From an uncultured Paracoccaceae bacterium (GTDB lineage Bacteria; Pseudomonadota; Alphaproteobacteria; Rhodobacterales; Rhodobacteraceae): DNA of 64,000 nucleotides. Within the stretch, counting starts at the first letter, position 1; every line of letters starts with the position of its first letter. A program made the position numbers and the translations under genes. Of the stretch, positions 36,151 through 46,581 are shown one piece after another. The notes under the pieces are model-generated. The model did not search any database. It saw only the letters and a program-made list of their open reading frames with translations, and was not told where the DNA came from. The stretch is taken from assembly GCA_947501555.1 (NCBI GenBank), contig CANMWG010000002.1, positions 320,224 through 384,223 of the forward strand, in the 5' to 3' direction.

Positions 36151-36888
36151 TTATGACGCAGAATCCGCCCCCGAAATCATGCTGACCAGACGATTTCGCG
36201 CAGCAGGAATCGGACGATCTGAGATGCTTTTGATTAGCCGATGTTCAAGAAAATGTCCTGTTGTCCCAAGCGCTTTGGCGATTTCGGCGTTGGACGCGTC
36301 CCCCTTACCAGCCAAAACTGGCGGCAACGGAAGCATCCGGTCCGCCCATTCACCTGCCCCTGCGCGGCTCACTGCGCGACCGGACTTTGGAGAGACATAG
36401 ATCAGGTCTTCATTCACCCCCCGCACGGCACAGGCGCTCAGGTCCATGCCGAACCCCATTTCCTCCAATAAGGCCTGTTCCCAACGCAGATAGGCCAAGG
36501 GCCAAACATCAGTTTGCCCCAGCAGGTCCAGAAGGCTGATCGTTCGCTCATAGAGCGCGACATGCGCTTCGCGTTCAGGCAGCACATGCGTTAGCAACCC
36601 ACAGACCGCGTTCAGCCCCGCCAGTGCCAAACGGTCGGCCATCGCCACGGCGGCACGGCTTCGCAAAGGCTCCAACGAGAAGGACCCAAGGTGACTATCC
36701 AGCCGGGCCTTCCATACGACAGAAACCTGCGTACCCGGTTGCAAATTCGGGGCCGCCTTTCGACTGGCCCCGCCCCGGACAACGCCCGCATGACGGCCAT
36801 GTTCGGCGCTAAATACCTCGACAATTGCCGATGTTTCCCCAAAGGGGCGGGTGGCAAGGATCGCCCCTTCGTCGCGCCATTCAATCAT
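36151..36888 (-). CDS. recO: DNA repair protein RecO
   Basis: 245 residues. N-terminal OB-fold ([20 protein letters not shown]) with [13 protein letters not shown], then a helical domain with [20 protein letters not shown] and a CAVRG remnant of the zinc site. RecO works with RecR in the RecFOR pathway of RecA loading. It is on the same strand as the era operon but separated from it by a terminator-like hairpin and about 240 bp. Confidence 0.93.
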   Translation of the reverse strand: MIEWRDEGAILATRPFGETSAIVEVFSAEHGRHAGVVRGGASRKAAPNLQPGTQVSVVWKARLDSHLGSFSLEPLRSRAAVAMADRLALAGLNAVCGLLTHVLPEREAHVALYERTISLLDLLGQTDVWPLAYLRWEQALLEEMGFGMDLSACAVRGVNEDLIYVSPKSGRAVSRAGAGEWADRMLPLPPVLAGKGDASNAEIAKALGTTGHFLEHRLIKSISDRPIPAARNRLVSMISGADSAS

Positions 36889-36965
36889 GAACGCAGTATC
36901 GACGGGAAGTTATGTGAAACGCAATGGATGATGAGAAGTGAGACGCTGCGAACCGGTGGCTATTT

Positions 36966-36992
36966 GGGGCAAAATGACAAACACTTTGCCCC
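36966..36992. repeat. 8-bp inverted repeat upstream of recO
   Basis: GGGGCAAA (36966-36973) and TTTGCCCC (36985-36992) flank 11 bp. It lies 78 bp upstream of recO, with no T-run behind it on that strand; operator or attenuation element cannot be told apart. Confidence 0.4.
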
Positions 36993-37094
36993 TGGATCAA
37001 CCATTGGTTCATCACTTTGCACAGCCATCGGCTCTCCAGCCTGTACCGCCCACGTAGCATTCCAAGTCATGGTCAATTTTGTCTTATCATTTTG

Positions 37095-37117
37095 CCGAAA
37101 ATACTCCGCGCGCGGAG
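37095..37117 (-). terminator. Terminator of the rpoZ/lepB-era side operon
   Basis: The palindrome CTCCGCG/CGCGGAG (37104-37117) lies 11 nt beyond the DUF1491 stop codon and is followed on the minus strand by TATTTTC. Confidence 0.65.
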
Positions 37118-37127
37118 CGCATGAAAG

Positions 37128-37454
37128 TCATTCCAACCCGGGTTCATCCAACAAATGACGGCCCTGACGATCCTCTACCTCAATCACCCATAGATCGGGA
37201 TCAAAGCTGGATTGTTTGGCTATGGAGGCATCCACATCCGCCTCGGGCCCCTCGGACAGGACCATCCAAACCCGTTCACCTGACATCAGATCAAAGCTGC
37301 GCTGATAACAAACTGCCTTCCCATCCAATGTGTTCAGTTTGACCAAAACTGCTCCTGCCGTGCCGTCCCCACGGCGCACCACGAACGCGGGAATATCGGT
37401 TAGCCGCAGGCGGGTCAGATAGGCCGACACCCATATGTCGGCTGTCAGTTTCAC
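37128..37454 (-). CDS. DUF1491 family protein
   Basis: 108 residues; family-type segments are WVSAYLTRLRLTDIPAFVVR near the N-terminus and GTAGAVLVKLNTLDGKAVCYQRS. DUF1491 is conserved in alphaproteobacteria, usually next to era, but no function is known. The start overlaps the era stop by 4 nt, so it is translationally coupled. Confidence 0.85.
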   Translation of the reverse strand: MKLTADIWVSAYLTRLRLTDIPAFVVRRGDGTAGAVLVKLNTLDGKAVCYQRSFDLMSGERVWMVLSEGPEADVDASIAKQSSFDPDLWVIEVEDRQGRHLLDEPGLE

Positions 37455-38368
37455 GTATTGCCATCTTTGAAATCGAGGCCCATTTCCGAATAGCGTTCGG
37501 ATTCCTCCAGCCAGTTCGGACGCACCTTTACCTTCACAAACAGATGCACACGGCGGCCCAGGAATTCTTCCAATTCAAGCCGTGCAGCCTGACTGATGGC
37601 TTTGACGGTTTCGCCGCCTTTGCCCAACACAATGCCCTTGTGGCCATCGCGGGCCACATAGATCAGTTGATCGATCCGGGCCGAGCCGTCTTTGCGTTCT
37701 TCCCAATTCTCGGTCTCAACCGTCAGCTCATAGGGCAATTCCTGATGCAGGCGCAGGGTCAGCTTTTCACGGGTCATCTCGGCGGCAATCATGCGCATGG
37801 GCAGATCAGCGATCTGATCTTCGGGATAAAGGAACGGACCCTCTGGCACTTGTTCAACCAGCCAACCGCGCAAAGCATCACAGCCATGCCCACGCTCAGC
37901 TGAGATCATAAAGGTCTCGGCAAACGGATAGGCGTCATTCATATCTTGGGTCAGGGCCAGCAACACCTCAGATTTGACCTTGTCGATTTTGTTGATCGCT
38001 AGGGCCACCGGGGATTTGCCTGCGCGATCTTGCAAGGTGTCCAAAATTGCTTTCACGCCGTCCGTCATGCCGCGATGCGCTTCGATCATCAAAACGACCA
38101 CATCCGCGTCCGCAGCCCCACCCCAGGCGGCGGCAACCATGGCGCGGTCCAGACGTCTGCGCGGCTTGAACAGACCGGGTGTATCCACAAAGATCAGCTG
38201 CGCATTGTCTTCCATTGCCACGCCACGAATACGGGCCCGGGTCGTTTGCACCTTGTGGGTCACGATGGACACTTTGGCCCCCACCATGCGGTTCAGCAGG
38301 GTGGATTTCCCAGCATTGGGTTCGCCGATCAGGGCGACAAAGCCTGCTTTGGTCGGGGCATCCGTCAT
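37451..38368 (-). CDS. era: GTPase Era
   Basis: 305 residues. Ras-like GTPase that binds the 3' end of 16S rRNA in 30S maturation. G1 GEPNAGKST at about residues 15-23, G3 DTPGL, G4 NKIDKV, C-terminal KH domain with [20 protein letters not shown]. It overlaps rnc by 4 nt at its start and DUF1491 at its end. Confidence 0.96.
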   Translation of the reverse strand: MTDAPTKAGFVALIGEPNAGKSTLLNRMVGAKVSIVTHKVQTTRARIRGVAMEDNAQLIFVDTPGLFKPRRRLDRAMVAAAWGGAADADVVVLMIEAHRGMTDGVKAILDTLQDRAGKSPVALAINKIDKVKSEVLLALTQDMNDAYPFAETFMISAERGHGCDALRGWLVEQVPEGPFLYPEDQIADLPMRMIAAEMTREKLTLRLHQELPYELTVETENWEERKDGSARIDQLIYVARDGHKGIVLGKGGETVKAISQAARLELEEFLGRRVHLFVKVKVRPNWLEESERYSEMGLDFKDGNT

Positions 38369-39045
38369 GGGTCAACTTTCTTTAAAAGGGCCGAGGCCGC
38401 AGCCTGTTCTGCCTGACGTTTAGAACCGGCGGTTGCCTGTTGCGAAGGGCCCGAAGCGAGACGGGCCTCAATCGTAAAGACCGGTTGGTGGTCCGGGCCT
38501 GTGCGAGACACTTCGATATATTGAGGCGGGACTTCACCCCGCGCCTGCGCCCATTCCTGCAGAGCGGTCTTGGCGTCACGCGCATCTTCGGCCACGTTGT
38601 GAATACGCGCGCCCCAAAGCCGCAGGATCGCACTGCGGGCAGGATCAAAACCACCGTCTTGATATACCGCCGCGATCACGGCTTCCATGGCGTCGGCCAG
38701 CAGCGCCTCTTTCCGGCGACCACCAGACTTCATCTCGGATCGGCCCAGTTTCAGCACGGCCCCCAGATCGATCTGGCGGGCCACATCGGCACAGGCCTCG
38801 CGGCGGACCAACGCGTTGTAACGCGGGGCGAGCAGGCCTTCGGGGGCGTTTGGATCGGCCTGCAATAGCGCCTCGGCCATGACCAGCCCCAGCACTCGGT
38901 CGCCCAGAAATTCCAGCCGTTGGTTATCATCCCGATGTGGGCTGACCATCGACGAATGGGTCACCGCGCGCACCAGAAACTCAGGGCGGGTAAACGTGTA
39001 GCCCAACCTGCCTGAAAAGGCCTGAAGTTCGCCAGACAGCTTCAA
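38365..39045 (-). CDS. rnc: Ribonuclease III
   Basis: 226 residues with TTG at 39045 as start, which aligns the N-terminus with other RNase III proteins ([18 protein letters not shown]). TTG 39043-39045 overlaps the lepB stop codon, a common coupled arrangement. Longer alternatives start at ATG 39078 or TTG 39084. RNase domain motif [15 protein letters not shown] carries the catalytic acidic cluster; the C-terminal double-stranded RNA-binding domain ends [19 protein letters not shown]. It processes rRNA and other structured RNAs. Confidence 0.9.
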   Translation of the reverse strand: MKLSGELQAFSGRLGYTFTRPEFLVRAVTHSSMVSPHRDDNQRLEFLGDRVLGLVMAEALLQADPNAPEGLLAPRYNALVRREACADVARQIDLGAVLKLGRSEMKSGGRRKEALLADAMEAVIAAVYQDGGFDPARSAILRLWGARIHNVAEDARDAKTALQEWAQARGEVPPQYIEVSRTGPDHQPVFTIEARLASGPSQQATAGSKRQAEQAAASALLKKVDP

Positions 39046-39890
39046 TCGAGCGCCTTGAAAAAGCGATCGCTGCGCCATGTCCAAAAGGCAAACATGGACC
39101 GGCCTGCGGATGAGAACATGACCCGGTCTGCGCGGCCAACAATGTCTTTGCGATCCACAAACCCAACGCCACCGCGGTTTTGCGCCACACGGCTATCGTT
39201 GGAGTTGTCCCGGTTATCACCCATAAAGAAGAACTGATCAGCGGGCACCGTAAATACGCCGGTGTTATCTGTCGCACGCGGCCCGATGTTCAGGATGGAA
39301 TGCGAAACACCGTTGGGGAGCGTTTCCACCTGACGTTCTTTCACACATTCCGCGCCGGCACCCACAGCACCAATACATCCCGGACGCGCACCCAATGGGC
39401 CTTGGGGCGCATAGGTCTCTACGAAGGGTTCCGCGTCGGCCACTTCAACCGGCGTGTCATTGATATAAAGCAGCCCTTCGCGCATTTGGATCCGGTCGCC
39501 CGGAAGCCCAATCAGCCGTTTGATGAAGTCCTGCCCGGTGACCGGATGCCGGAAGACAACGATATCTCCGCGCTCAGGGTCAGAGCCAAAAAGCCGTTCG
39601 TCCCGGTCCTCAGCCCAACCGCAAAAATCATCAGCGCCCAGATCCAAACCGATCTGCGGAATACGGATCGAAGGGCAAGATGCATAGGAATAGCCGTAGG
39701 CCATTTTGTTGACGAACAGGAAATCCCCGATCAGCAAGGTGTCTTTCATCGACCCCGACGGAATCCAGAACGGCTGAAAGAAAATTGTCCGAAAGACGCC
39801 TGCAATCAGCAGCGCCCAGAAGATGGTTTTCACGGTCTCGACAATCCCGCCGACAAACCCCGTTTTTTCGGGTTCAGATTTTTCGGCCAT
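39042..39890 (-). CDS. lepB: Signal peptidase I
   Basis: 282 residues. One N-terminal membrane helix ([19 protein letters not shown]), then the catalytic serine in [15 protein letters not shown] and the general-base lysine in [14 protein letters not shown]; box E is [12 protein letters not shown]. It removes Sec signal peptides. ATG 39890 has AAGGA 9 nt upstream; codons up to 39965 are open but have no such site. It sits in the acpS-lepB-rnc-era operon order typical of alphaproteobacteria. Confidence 0.95.
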   Translation of the reverse strand: MAEKSEPEKTGFVGGIVETVKTIFWALLIAGVFRTIFFQPFWIPSGSMKDTLLIGDFLFVNKMAYGYSYASCPSIRIPQIGLDLGADDFCGWAEDRDERLFGSDPERGDIVVFRHPVTGQDFIKRLIGLPGDRIQMREGLLYINDTPVEVADAEPFVETYAPQGPLGARPGCIGAVGAGAECVKERQVETLPNGVSHSILNIGPRATDNTGVFTVPADQFFFMGDNRDNSNDSRVAQNRGGVGFVDRKDIVGRADRVMFSSAGRSMFAFWTWRSDRFFKALD

Positions 39891-39942
39891 TGCCTGATCC
39901 TTTGCTTGGTTGAAGGGTACATGCGGCGGCGCGCAGGCTCTG

Positions 39943-40344
39943 TCAAGCGATGGGACGTGCCTCAATCACCACAAAGGCCTGTGCCCACGGGTGATCATCG
40001 GTCAAAGTCACGTGAATGATGGCTTCGTGCCCGGCAGGCGTCATCTCATCCAGCCGGTCCTTGGCCCAGCCGGTGACGGCCATCACGGGCTGCCCGGTCC
40101 GCAAATTGGACACAGACATATCTTTCCACGAAATCCCCATGGCCAACCCGGTGCCCAGCGCCTTTGAGCAAGCCTCTTTCGCGGCCCAGCGTTTGGCATA
40201 AGTGCCCGCCACGTCTTTACGCCGCTCGGCCTTGGCCTGTTCAATTTCCGTGAAAACACGATTGCGGAACCGATCCCCGAACCGGTCCAACGTCCCCGCG
40301 ATCCGGTCAATATTCGCAAGGTCGGTCCCGACCCCCAGGATCAT
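39943..40344 (-). CDS. acpS: Holo-[acyl-carrier-protein] synthase
   Basis: 133 residues. N-terminal [15 protein letters not shown] and the metal/CoA motif [15 protein letters not shown] identify AcpS, which adds 4'-phosphopantetheine to apo-ACP. The start overlaps the upstream hypothetical gene by 4 nt. Part of the pdxJ-to-era run. Confidence 0.95.
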   Translation of the reverse strand: MILGVGTDLANIDRIAGTLDRFGDRFRNRVFTEIEQAKAERRKDVAGTYAKRWAAKEACSKALGTGLAMGISWKDMSVSNLRTGQPVMAVTGWAKDRLDEMTPAGHEAIIHVTLTDDHPWAQAFVVIEARPIA

Positions 40345-40799
40345 GGTTTTTCGTCCCCAAAGGCTTGCTCCACCTGGATTGCACCCGTGGCTTGGTTTAG
40401 CGTCATATACAGCTCAACCGAATTGGAATACCCGAACGCGGGATCATAAAGACGCCCCGGCAAGGTAAAGGTCAGGCCGACCGCGGGGTCATAGCCCGCC
40501 GTCAGCGCCGCAAACTCCAGCTGCACCCAGCCAATCCCTTGCTCGCGCGAGATCACTTTGCACTGGCGTCCTCCCAGTTCGTCATAGGGCGGCGATAGTA
40601 CCAGCAGATGAAGCGCCCCGGCGGCAGGTTCGATCGTGTCCAGTACCGCAAGCCGCACGTCGCCATTTGCAAAGGTTCGGCTATTTTCTTCCCAAGGTTC
40701 GACGATTGATTCTGCCGAAGCCTGCCATGCACAGTCTTCGATAACTTGCCCAAACACCGGGCCCGCCATAGCTATCAGTGCGACGGTGAGTGCTTTCAT
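40341..40799 (-). CDS. Secreted hypothetical protein
   Basis: 152 residues with a signal peptide ([18 protein letters not shown]) and two cysteines (C23 in IEDCAWQ and one in GGRQCKVIS), probably a disulfide. The remainder is beta-rich. I do not recognise the family. The gene lies between the Dabb gene and acpS, overlapping acpS by 4 nt, in an otherwise cytoplasmic operon. Confidence 0.7.
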   Translation of the reverse strand: MKALTVALIAMAGPVFGQVIEDCAWQASAESIVEPWEENSRTFANGDVRLAVLDTIEPAAGALHLLVLSPPYDELGGRQCKVISREQGIGWVQLEFAALTAGYDPAVGLTFTLPGRLYDPAFGYSNSVELYMTLNQATGAIQVEQAFGDEKP

Positions 40800-40803
40800 C
40801 GAT

Positions 40804-41121
40804 CTATCCTTCGTCAATATCCAAGTCCGCAACCATAATTCCATCCGAACCATCATTGCACAAGGCAACCAGTCGTGCCCCCAGCGCCTGATGTGCCGGA
40901 TGGACTGCATAGGCCTGCAAGGTCTCGGAGGTATCAAAGGTGCAAACAAAACCATAGGGATAGCCCTGAGACTTACCCTCAAAATCCTCGTTCGGGCCAT
41001 GCTGGAACCCCGTGAACCCGGTGATCTCGGCCCCAAGATTATCTAGCCCCTGCATGACTTCCGCCAGTTCGTCGACGGGGTAGTCGGACCTTAGGGACAA
41101 AAGAACAATATGTTGGATCAC
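40804..41121 (-). CDS. Dabb (stress-responsive A/B barrel) domain protein
   Basis: 105 residues, one dimeric alpha/beta barrel domain: [40 protein letters not shown], and YPYGFVCTFDTSETLQAYAV. The start is GTG 41121, overlapping the LysE stop (GTGA). Function of the family is unknown; the overlap puts it in the pdxJ operon. Confidence 0.85.
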   Translation of the reverse strand: MIQHIVLLSLRSDYPVDELAEVMQGLDNLGAEITGFTGFQHGPNEDFEGKSQGYPYGFVCTFDTSETLQAYAVHPAHQALGARLVALCNDGSDGIMVADLDIDEG

Positions 41122-41732
41122 GTGCTGAGGATCTTCAGACCTGCCACCCCAAAGAGCAGGGCAAATGTGGCCTCAAACCAACGGCGCAATCGGGCGTAGC
41201 CATGCACAACTTTCGGTGTCGAGAATAGAAGCGCATAGCTGAGGAAAACGAACATTCCCCCCGAATACAAAAAGCAAAACATGAACGCCAGATCAGTCGC
41301 GGTCGCCTGCGGCGGCAAGGTGATTGCGTAGATCGCGCCCCAGCTAAAGATTGCCTTAGGATTGGTAAGATGCACCAGGACACCCTTGCCATAGATGCGC
41401 CATGCCGTGCCCCCTTGCACCTTGCCCGTCAGGCCGGGCTTTTCAGACAATGCGGACCGCAGCGATTTTACCGCCAGATACATCAAATAGGCGGCGCCCG
41501 CGTATCGCAAAATCTCGAACACCCAAGCATTTGCCATCATCAACGCACTCATGCCGAACGCTGCGGCAATGCCCCATGTTGCGCCCCCGGTTAGGATCCC
41601 AAGGGCAAAGATTAATCCCGCACGCCTGCCAAGCGCCATGGATGTGCTGGCAATTCCCAGCGTTGCCGGACCAGGGCTGCCGCCCGCAACGACCCATGCC
41701 AGCCAAATCGCCGTCAGCTCAAACCAACTCAT
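41118..41732 (-). CDS. LysE family translocator
   Basis: 204 residues with six hydrophobic helices; the N-terminal [20 protein letters not shown] is the RhtB/LysE signature (P-G-P). It probably exports an amino acid or homoserine-lactone-type molecule; the substrate is unknown. It overlaps pdxJ and the Dabb gene by 4 nt at either end. Confidence 0.88.
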   Translation of the reverse strand: MSWFELTAIWLAWVVAGGSPGPATLGIASTSMALGRRAGLIFALGILTGGATWGIAAAFGMSALMMANAWVFEILRYAGAAYLMYLAVKSLRSALSEKPGLTGKVQGGTAWRIYGKGVLVHLTNPKAIFSWGAIYAITLPPQATATDLAFMFCFLYSGGMFVFLSYALLFSTPKVVHGYARLRRWFEATFALLFGVAGLKILST

Positions 41733-42487
41733 GCTGCAACCTCCGCACGAGCGGCATCCATGCGGGCGCGCATTTCTGCAATCGCCGGGCCAAGGCCGAC
41801 AAAGATCGCCTCACCAATCAGGAAATGCCCGATATTCAGTTCAATCACCTGAGGAAGGGCCGCAATCGGGCTGACGCAATCATAGGTCAGACCGTGGCCC
41901 GCATGCACCTCAAGCCCTAAGTCAGAGGCAAAAGCGGCCATATCCGTCAGGCGGGCCAATTCGGCGTCACGTTCATCAAACCGTCCTTCCGCATGCGCGT
42001 CGCAATAGGCGCCAGTGTGCAATTCGATGACCTCGGCGCCGATCCTATGGGCCGCTTCGATCTGGCGCTGATCTGCGGCAATAAAGATGGACACGCGGCA
42101 CCCGGCATCACGCAAAGGGGCGATGTAATGGGCCAGCGCATTTTCTTCGCGGGCGACTTCCAACCCGCCCTCGGTCGTGCGCTCTTCGCGCTTTTCAGGG
42201 ACGATACAAACCGCATGAGGCTTGTGCCGCAAGGCAATGGCCTGCATTTCCGGCGTCGCAGCCATTTCGAAGTTCAAAGGGCCCTTTAAGGCTTCCATTA
42301 GCCCATCAATATCACTGTCCGTGATGTGGCGGCGGTCTTCGCGCAGGTGTGCGGTGATACCATCGGCGCCCGCCTCTTCGGCCATGATGGCCGCGCGCAC
42401 GGGGTCCGGGACCGCACCTCCGCGCGCATTTCGAACTGTGGCTACGTGATCAATATTCACGCCAAGGCGCAGCTTTTGGGATGTCAT
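41729..42487 (-). CDS. pdxJ: Pyridoxine 5'-phosphate synthase
   Basis: 252 residues. It condenses 3-amino-2-oxopropyl phosphate with DXP to make PNP in vitamin B6 synthesis. [17 protein letters not shown] at the start, [32 protein letters not shown] and [12 protein letters not shown] are signatures. AcpS follows three genes later, reproducing the widespread pdxJ-acpS linkage. Confidence 0.96.
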   Translation of the reverse strand: MTSQKLRLGVNIDHVATVRNARGGAVPDPVRAAIMAEEAGADGITAHLREDRRHITDSDIDGLMEALKGPLNFEMAATPEMQAIALRHKPHAVCIVPEKREERTTEGGLEVAREENALAHYIAPLRDAGCRVSIFIAADQRQIEAAHRIGAEVIELHTGAYCDAHAEGRFDERDAELARLTDMAAFASDLGLEVHAGHGLTYDCVSPIAALPQVIELNIGHFLIGEAIFVGLGPAIAEMRARMDAARAEVAA

Positions 42488-42511
42488 TGGCTTTCCCCTT
42501 TCAGGCTGACA

Positions 42512-43189
42512 CTAGGGCTTGTTGATTTCCTCTGAAACCGGTTTTTTCGTTAACTGGTCCAGCTTGTTCTGCAACGCCTTGCGACGGCGGTTTTGATAGG
42601 CCGTGATCAAGGGGACAGACAGGTAATAAGACACGCCAGCGCAGATCGCGCCGGGGATGATCCCACCAATCATATATGGGTAAAATACATCCCAGTAGAA
42701 CTCTGTCAGCCCACGCCAATCGGCCTTTGCCGGGGTAAACACCGCGACAAAATTGTGCCCAATATCCGAGAACGCATTCCCAAAGCGACATCCCAAAGCG
42801 CAATAACCCGGGTTCGCATCACGTCCGATGCCCAAAAGTGCGGGGTCAAACGGAATACCCAATAGCCAGTAACCCGTCCCAAGTGCCGCGACCCCAATGG
42901 GAATATAGGTCAGTGGATTGCCAAAGAACGTGGCGAGCAATGCGGCGAGCATATTACCACGCATCAAACGGGCGATGAGTGCCGCCATTAAGAAATGGAA
43001 GCCGTAAAACGGTGTGAAGGCCGCGAAAACCCCCGCCGCAATCCCGCGCGAGATTTTTTCGGGCGTATCGGGCAAACGGCGGACCCGGTGTTTGACGTAT
43101 TCGAAAGCACGCGACCATCCGCCACGCGGATAGATAGCATCGACCACGATCCGCCAGATCGGTCGCCTATCCCTGCGCTTGAACACCAC
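42512..43189 (-). CDS. DUF2062 membrane protein
   Basis: 225 residues starting with GTG at 43189 (or GTG 43186), with AAGGA about 9 nt upstream. Family-type core: RGIAAGVFAAFTPFYGFHFL, RGNMLAALLATFFGNPLTYI and helices at 150-185. The role is unknown; DUF2062 genes commonly follow rsh in alphaproteobacteria, as here (13 nt gap). Confidence 0.87.
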   Translation of the reverse strand: MVFKRRDRRPIWRIVVDAIYPRGGWSRAFEYVKHRVRRLPDTPEKISRGIAAGVFAAFTPFYGFHFLMAALIARLMRGNMLAALLATFFGNPLTYIPIGVAALGTGYWLLGIPFDPALLGIGRDANPGYCALGCRFGNAFSDIGHNFVAVFTPAKADWRGLTEFYWDVFYPYMIGGIIPGAICAGVSYYLSVPLITAYQNRRRKALQNKLDQLTKKPVSEEINKP

Positions 43190-43201
43190 GTTTTCTCGTC
43201 C

Positions 43202-45346
43202 TTAATTTACGGCCTCGCCGTGGCTTGCCCCAGCAAGACCGGGGTCCCTGTGGCGCAAGACCGACGATACGCTCGTTTCTGCCTCAAGTGCGGTCATGAC
43301 ACGGTGCAAATGCTCGGCATCGCGCAGATCAACATCGATCAGCAACCTAAAGTAGTCGGGTTTCCTATCGATAAACTTGAGATCAGAGATATTGGCGTTC
43401 TGTTCGCCAATCAATGTGCAAATGCGCCCCAAGACACCCGAATCATTGGCAATGGTGGCGTCAAAGGTGACCGTATTCACCGGTCCATGGGTTCCCTCTT
43501 GCCAATGCAGGTCGACCCAGCGGTCCGGTTGATCTTCATAATCGACCAATGCCGTACAATCGATGGAATGTACGATCACGCCTTGACCACGAAAAGTGAT
43601 CCCCAGAATACGTTCACCCGGCACAGGCTGACAGCACGCACCCCTTTGTTGCCGCTGATCCGGCGCAAGCCCCACCACGGCGCGGCCTTGTTCAATCTCA
43701 TCGCCGTCGCGATCTTCAAGTTCAGGATAGATCGCCCGCACAACAGAACGGCCCGTGATTTCGGCACTCCCCAGCCGAGCCATCAGCTCATTCACATCCT
43801 TGATCGCCAGCGCTTTGGCCGCGGTCCGCAGGGCCTTTTCAGTGCTTTTCTTGCCAACATTTTCAAAGGCCACGCGGGCCAGCTCGCGCCCCAGCCGAAC
43901 GAAACGTTCGCGGTCCTCTTCGCGCAAAGACCGGCGGATCGCAGTCTTGGCGCGCCCTGTCACCGCAATATCAATCCATGTGGCTTGCGGGGTCTGGCCC
44001 TCGGCCGTGATCACTTCAACCGATTGGCCGTTCTTTAGCCGGGTCCACAGCGGAACGCGCAGACCGTCAACCTTAGCCCCCACACAGGCCGAGCCGATCC
44101 GCGTGTGGATCGCATAGGCGAAATCAATCGGTGTGGCCCCGCGCGGCAGCTTGATCACGTCACCCTTGGGCGTGAAGCAAAAGACCTGATCCTGGTACAT
44201 CTCAAGCTTGACGGCCTCGAGAAATTCTTCGTGGTCCTGATCTTCGTCCAAACGATCCGTCAGCGATGAAATCCAATGGACGGGGTCAACTGCAAAACGG
44301 TTTTCGACACGTTCGCCGTTCTTATAGGACCAATGAGCAGCCACACCGGTTTCAGCCACTTCATGCATCTCGCGGGTGCGGATCTGGACTTCTACGCGCT
44401 TACCATCGCGGCCAGACACGGTGGTATGAATCGACCGATAGCCATTAGATTTCGGCTGACTGATGTAATCCTTAAAACGACCCGGCACCGATTTCCAACG
44501 CTGGTGAATGGCGCCCAAGACGCGGTAGCAATCGGCCTCAGTGGCGACGATAATCCGAAAACCGTAGATGTCGGACAAACGACTAAAGCCTTGGTCCTTT
44601 TCCTGCATCTTGCGCCAGATTGAATAGGGTTTTTTGGCGCGGCCAACCACGTCGGCCTCAATACTGGCCTTTTCCAACTCGACCCGCATGTCAGAGGTAA
44701 TCTTTTGCACAACATCACCGGCTTCGCGTTGTAGGGTGATAAAGCGGCGAATGATCGAATTGCGGGCCTCAGAGTTGAGGACGCGAAAGGACAGATCCTC
44801 AAGCTCTTCGCGCATCCATTGCATACCCATCCGGCCTGCAAGCGGGGCAAAGATATCCATGGTCTCGCGGGCCTTCTGGGCCTGCTTTTCTAGGCGCATA
44901 GATTTGATCGTGCGCATATTGTGCAAACGGTCAGCCAGCTTGACAAGGGTCACTCGCAAGTCCCGGCTTGTCGCCATGAAAAGCTTGCGAAAATTCTCGG
45001 CCTGTTTGGTCTGGGATGAGGTCAGTTGCAGATTGGTCAGCTTGGTGACGCCATCCACCAACTCGGCGATCTCGCGACCAAAGCGTTTTTCAACCATGAC
45101 GAATGAGGCTTTGGTATCCTCGATCGTGTCGTGCAAAAGAGCGGTGACAATTGTGGCGTCATCCATCTGCTGCTCAGCCAGAATACCGGCAACGGCAACA
45201 GGATGGGTGAAATAAGGCTCGCCAGAATGGCGGAATTGGCCTTCGTGCATCTGGGCACCGAACGCAAAGGCATCCGCCAATAGGGCCTGATTGGAATAGG
45301 GGTTATAGGTACGGACCGTTGCTATCAGATCGTCAGCAGTCGTCAT
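43202..45346 (-). CDS. rsh: Bifunctional (p)ppGpp synthetase/hydrolase (RSH)
   Basis: 714 residues. Hydrolase HD domain (YFTHPVAVAGILAEQQMDD ... TALLHDTIED), synthetase domain (SDIYGFRIIVATEAD; PKSNGYRSIHTTVSG), TGS (CFTPKGDVIKLPRGATPIDF) and C-terminal ACT (RIGRICTLIG-like). It controls the stringent response and is the only RSH gene visible. It lies 39 nt after rpoZ, the common alphaproteobacterial order. Confidence 0.96.
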   Translation of the reverse strand: MTTADDLIATVRTYNPYSNQALLADAFAFGAQMHEGQFRHSGEPYFTHPVAVAGILAEQQMDDATIVTALLHDTIEDTKASFVMVEKRFGREIAELVDGVTKLTNLQLTSSQTKQAENFRKLFMATSRDLRVTLVKLADRLHNMRTIKSMRLEKQAQKARETMDIFAPLAGRMGMQWMREELEDLSFRVLNSEARNSIIRRFITLQREAGDVVQKITSDMRVELEKASIEADVVGRAKKPYSIWRKMQEKDQGFSRLSDIYGFRIIVATEADCYRVLGAIHQRWKSVPGRFKDYISQPKSNGYRSIHTTVSGRDGKRVEVQIRTREMHEVAETGVAAHWSYKNGERVENRFAVDPVHWISSLTDRLDEDQDHEEFLEAVKLEMYQDQVFCFTPKGDVIKLPRGATPIDFAYAIHTRIGSACVGAKVDGLRVPLWTRLKNGQSVEVITAEGQTPQATWIDIAVTGRAKTAIRRSLREEDRERFVRLGRELARVAFENVGKKSTEKALRTAAKALAIKDVNELMARLGSAEITGRSVVRAIYPELEDRDGDEIEQGRAVVGLAPDQRQQRGACCQPVPGERILGITFRGQGVIVHSIDCTALVDYEDQPDRWVDLHWQEGTHGPVNTVTFDATIANDSGVLGRICTLIGEQNANISDLKFIDRKPDYFRLLIDVDLRDAEHLHRVMTALEAETSVSSVLRHRDPGLAGASHGEAVN

Positions 45347-45385
45347 TTGGTCCGTGCCTATTTCTGAAAGGCCGGTGTGGCGACC

Positions 45386-45739
45386 TTATCGTTGACCTTG
45401 CGCATCCATGAGCGCGCGCAGCAATTTCTCTTCGGACATATCGTCTTCGGCGGGTTTGTCGGTTTCGGCCCCCATCAACAAAGACATGCTGTCTTCTTCA
45501 GGCTCATCCACTTCGATCTGAGTCTGATTGCTTTCGATCATACGCTCGCGCAGATCTTCGGCTTGCTGGGTTTCATCCGCGATTTCACGCAGGGACACAA
45601 CGGGGTTCTTGTCGTTGTCACGGTTCACCGTGATCGGCGCACCGGCGGAAATTTCGCGAGCACGGTGTGCAGCAAGCATCACAAGCTCGAACCGGTTAGG
45701 AACTTTATCGACGCAATCTTCAACAGTGACGCGGGCCAT
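45386..45739 (-). CDS. rpoZ: RNA polymerase omega subunit
   Basis: 117 residues. [20 protein letters not shown] and [17 protein letters not shown] are the omega signature; the C-terminus is an acidic tail ([20 protein letters not shown]), usual in this group. It is followed by rsh on the same strand, so ppGpp synthesis and its RNA polymerase target subunit are co-transcribed. Confidence 0.96.
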   Translation of the reverse strand: MARVTVEDCVDKVPNRFELVMLAAHRAREISAGAPITVNRDNDKNPVVSLREIADETQQAEDLRERMIESNQTQIEVDEPEEDSMSLLMGAETDKPAEDDMSEEKLLRALMDAQGQR

Positions 45740-45897
45740 GGACGTACTCCAGCAAGCAATTGGGGGGTCAGAAGCCGCTTATTTAGAACGTCTGCCCCAT
45801 ATTGACAAGAGGTGCAGCATGTTCTGACGCAGAGAAAGTCCTGTTTTCGCGGGCAATTTTTGAGAAAATCAATCTGCGAAACCCAAATTGCGGCGAA

Positions 45898-46470
45898 TCA
45901 CGGCAAAGGCACGACGCTGGCGCGGTCCGTTTCCGGCAAGGCGTTCAACATCTGCGAAACGGATAAATCCAGCAAGGGATGGCGCCATTCCGGCGCAATA
46001 TCGGCCAGCGGCACTAAAACAAATGCACGGTCCTGGACCCTTGGATGCGGCAGAATAAGCGTATCCGGGGCACTCCGGGCCTGTTCGGCAAGCGGCAAAT
46101 TGCGCCAATGCGCGTGGACAACACGATCCGGGAACACCTCCTGGCCCACCGCTATCAAATCAAGATCAAGCGTACGCTGCCCCCAACGACGTGTGCGGGT
46201 CCGGCCAGATTCGGCCTCGATTCGATGCAACGCATCCAGCAAATCATCCGGTGAAAATGCCGTGAAAAAAGTGCAGGCCATGTTCACGAAGTTGGGACCT
46301 GCCCCAGCGGGAAAGGCTGGGGTCTGATACAGTCGGCTAGGTTGTACGGACGAAATCGCGAACTTATGCAAGGATTCCATAGCCTTTTGGACAGTTTCCG
46401 TTGGGTCACCCCAATTGGAATTCGCGTTACTTCCTAAAGCAATAAGCACTAATTGGCCGAGATCATCCAT
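45898..46470 (-). CDS. folK: 2-amino-4-hydroxy-6-hydroxymethyldihydropteridine pyrophosphokinase
   Basis: 190 residues. HPPK of folate synthesis: N-terminal VLIALGSNANSNWG, SRLYQTPAFPAGAGPNFVNM, and the ATP/Mg motif RRWGQRTLDLDLIAVGQEV with LILPHPRVQDRAFVLVPLAD. The ATG at 46470 is chosen because it starts directly before the conserved strand; open frame runs to 46545. Divergent from the NYN gene. Confidence 0.93.
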   Translation of the reverse strand: MDDLGQLVLIALGSNANSNWGDPTETVQKAMESLHKFAISSVQPSRLYQTPAFPAGAGPNFVNMACTFFTAFSPDDLLDALHRIEAESGRTRTRRWGQRTLDLDLIAVGQEVFPDRVVHAHWRNLPLAEQARSAPDTLILPHPRVQDRAFVLVPLADIAPEWRHPLLDLSVSQMLNALPETDRASVVPLP

Positions 46471-46581
46471 TTTCGCTACTTGCCAGATTCTGGGAAGTCG
46501 GTAAGTTAAAGCTTGTTCTGCGTCATGCAAGCCACTCAGCATCACTCACGATTGCAGAACGGACATTTGGAAGGACATTTT

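Noticed and set aside
42995..44038. Plus-strand open frame of 347 codons
   Set aside because: Antisense to the RSH gene; the composition is that of a mirror frame in a G+C-rich gene.
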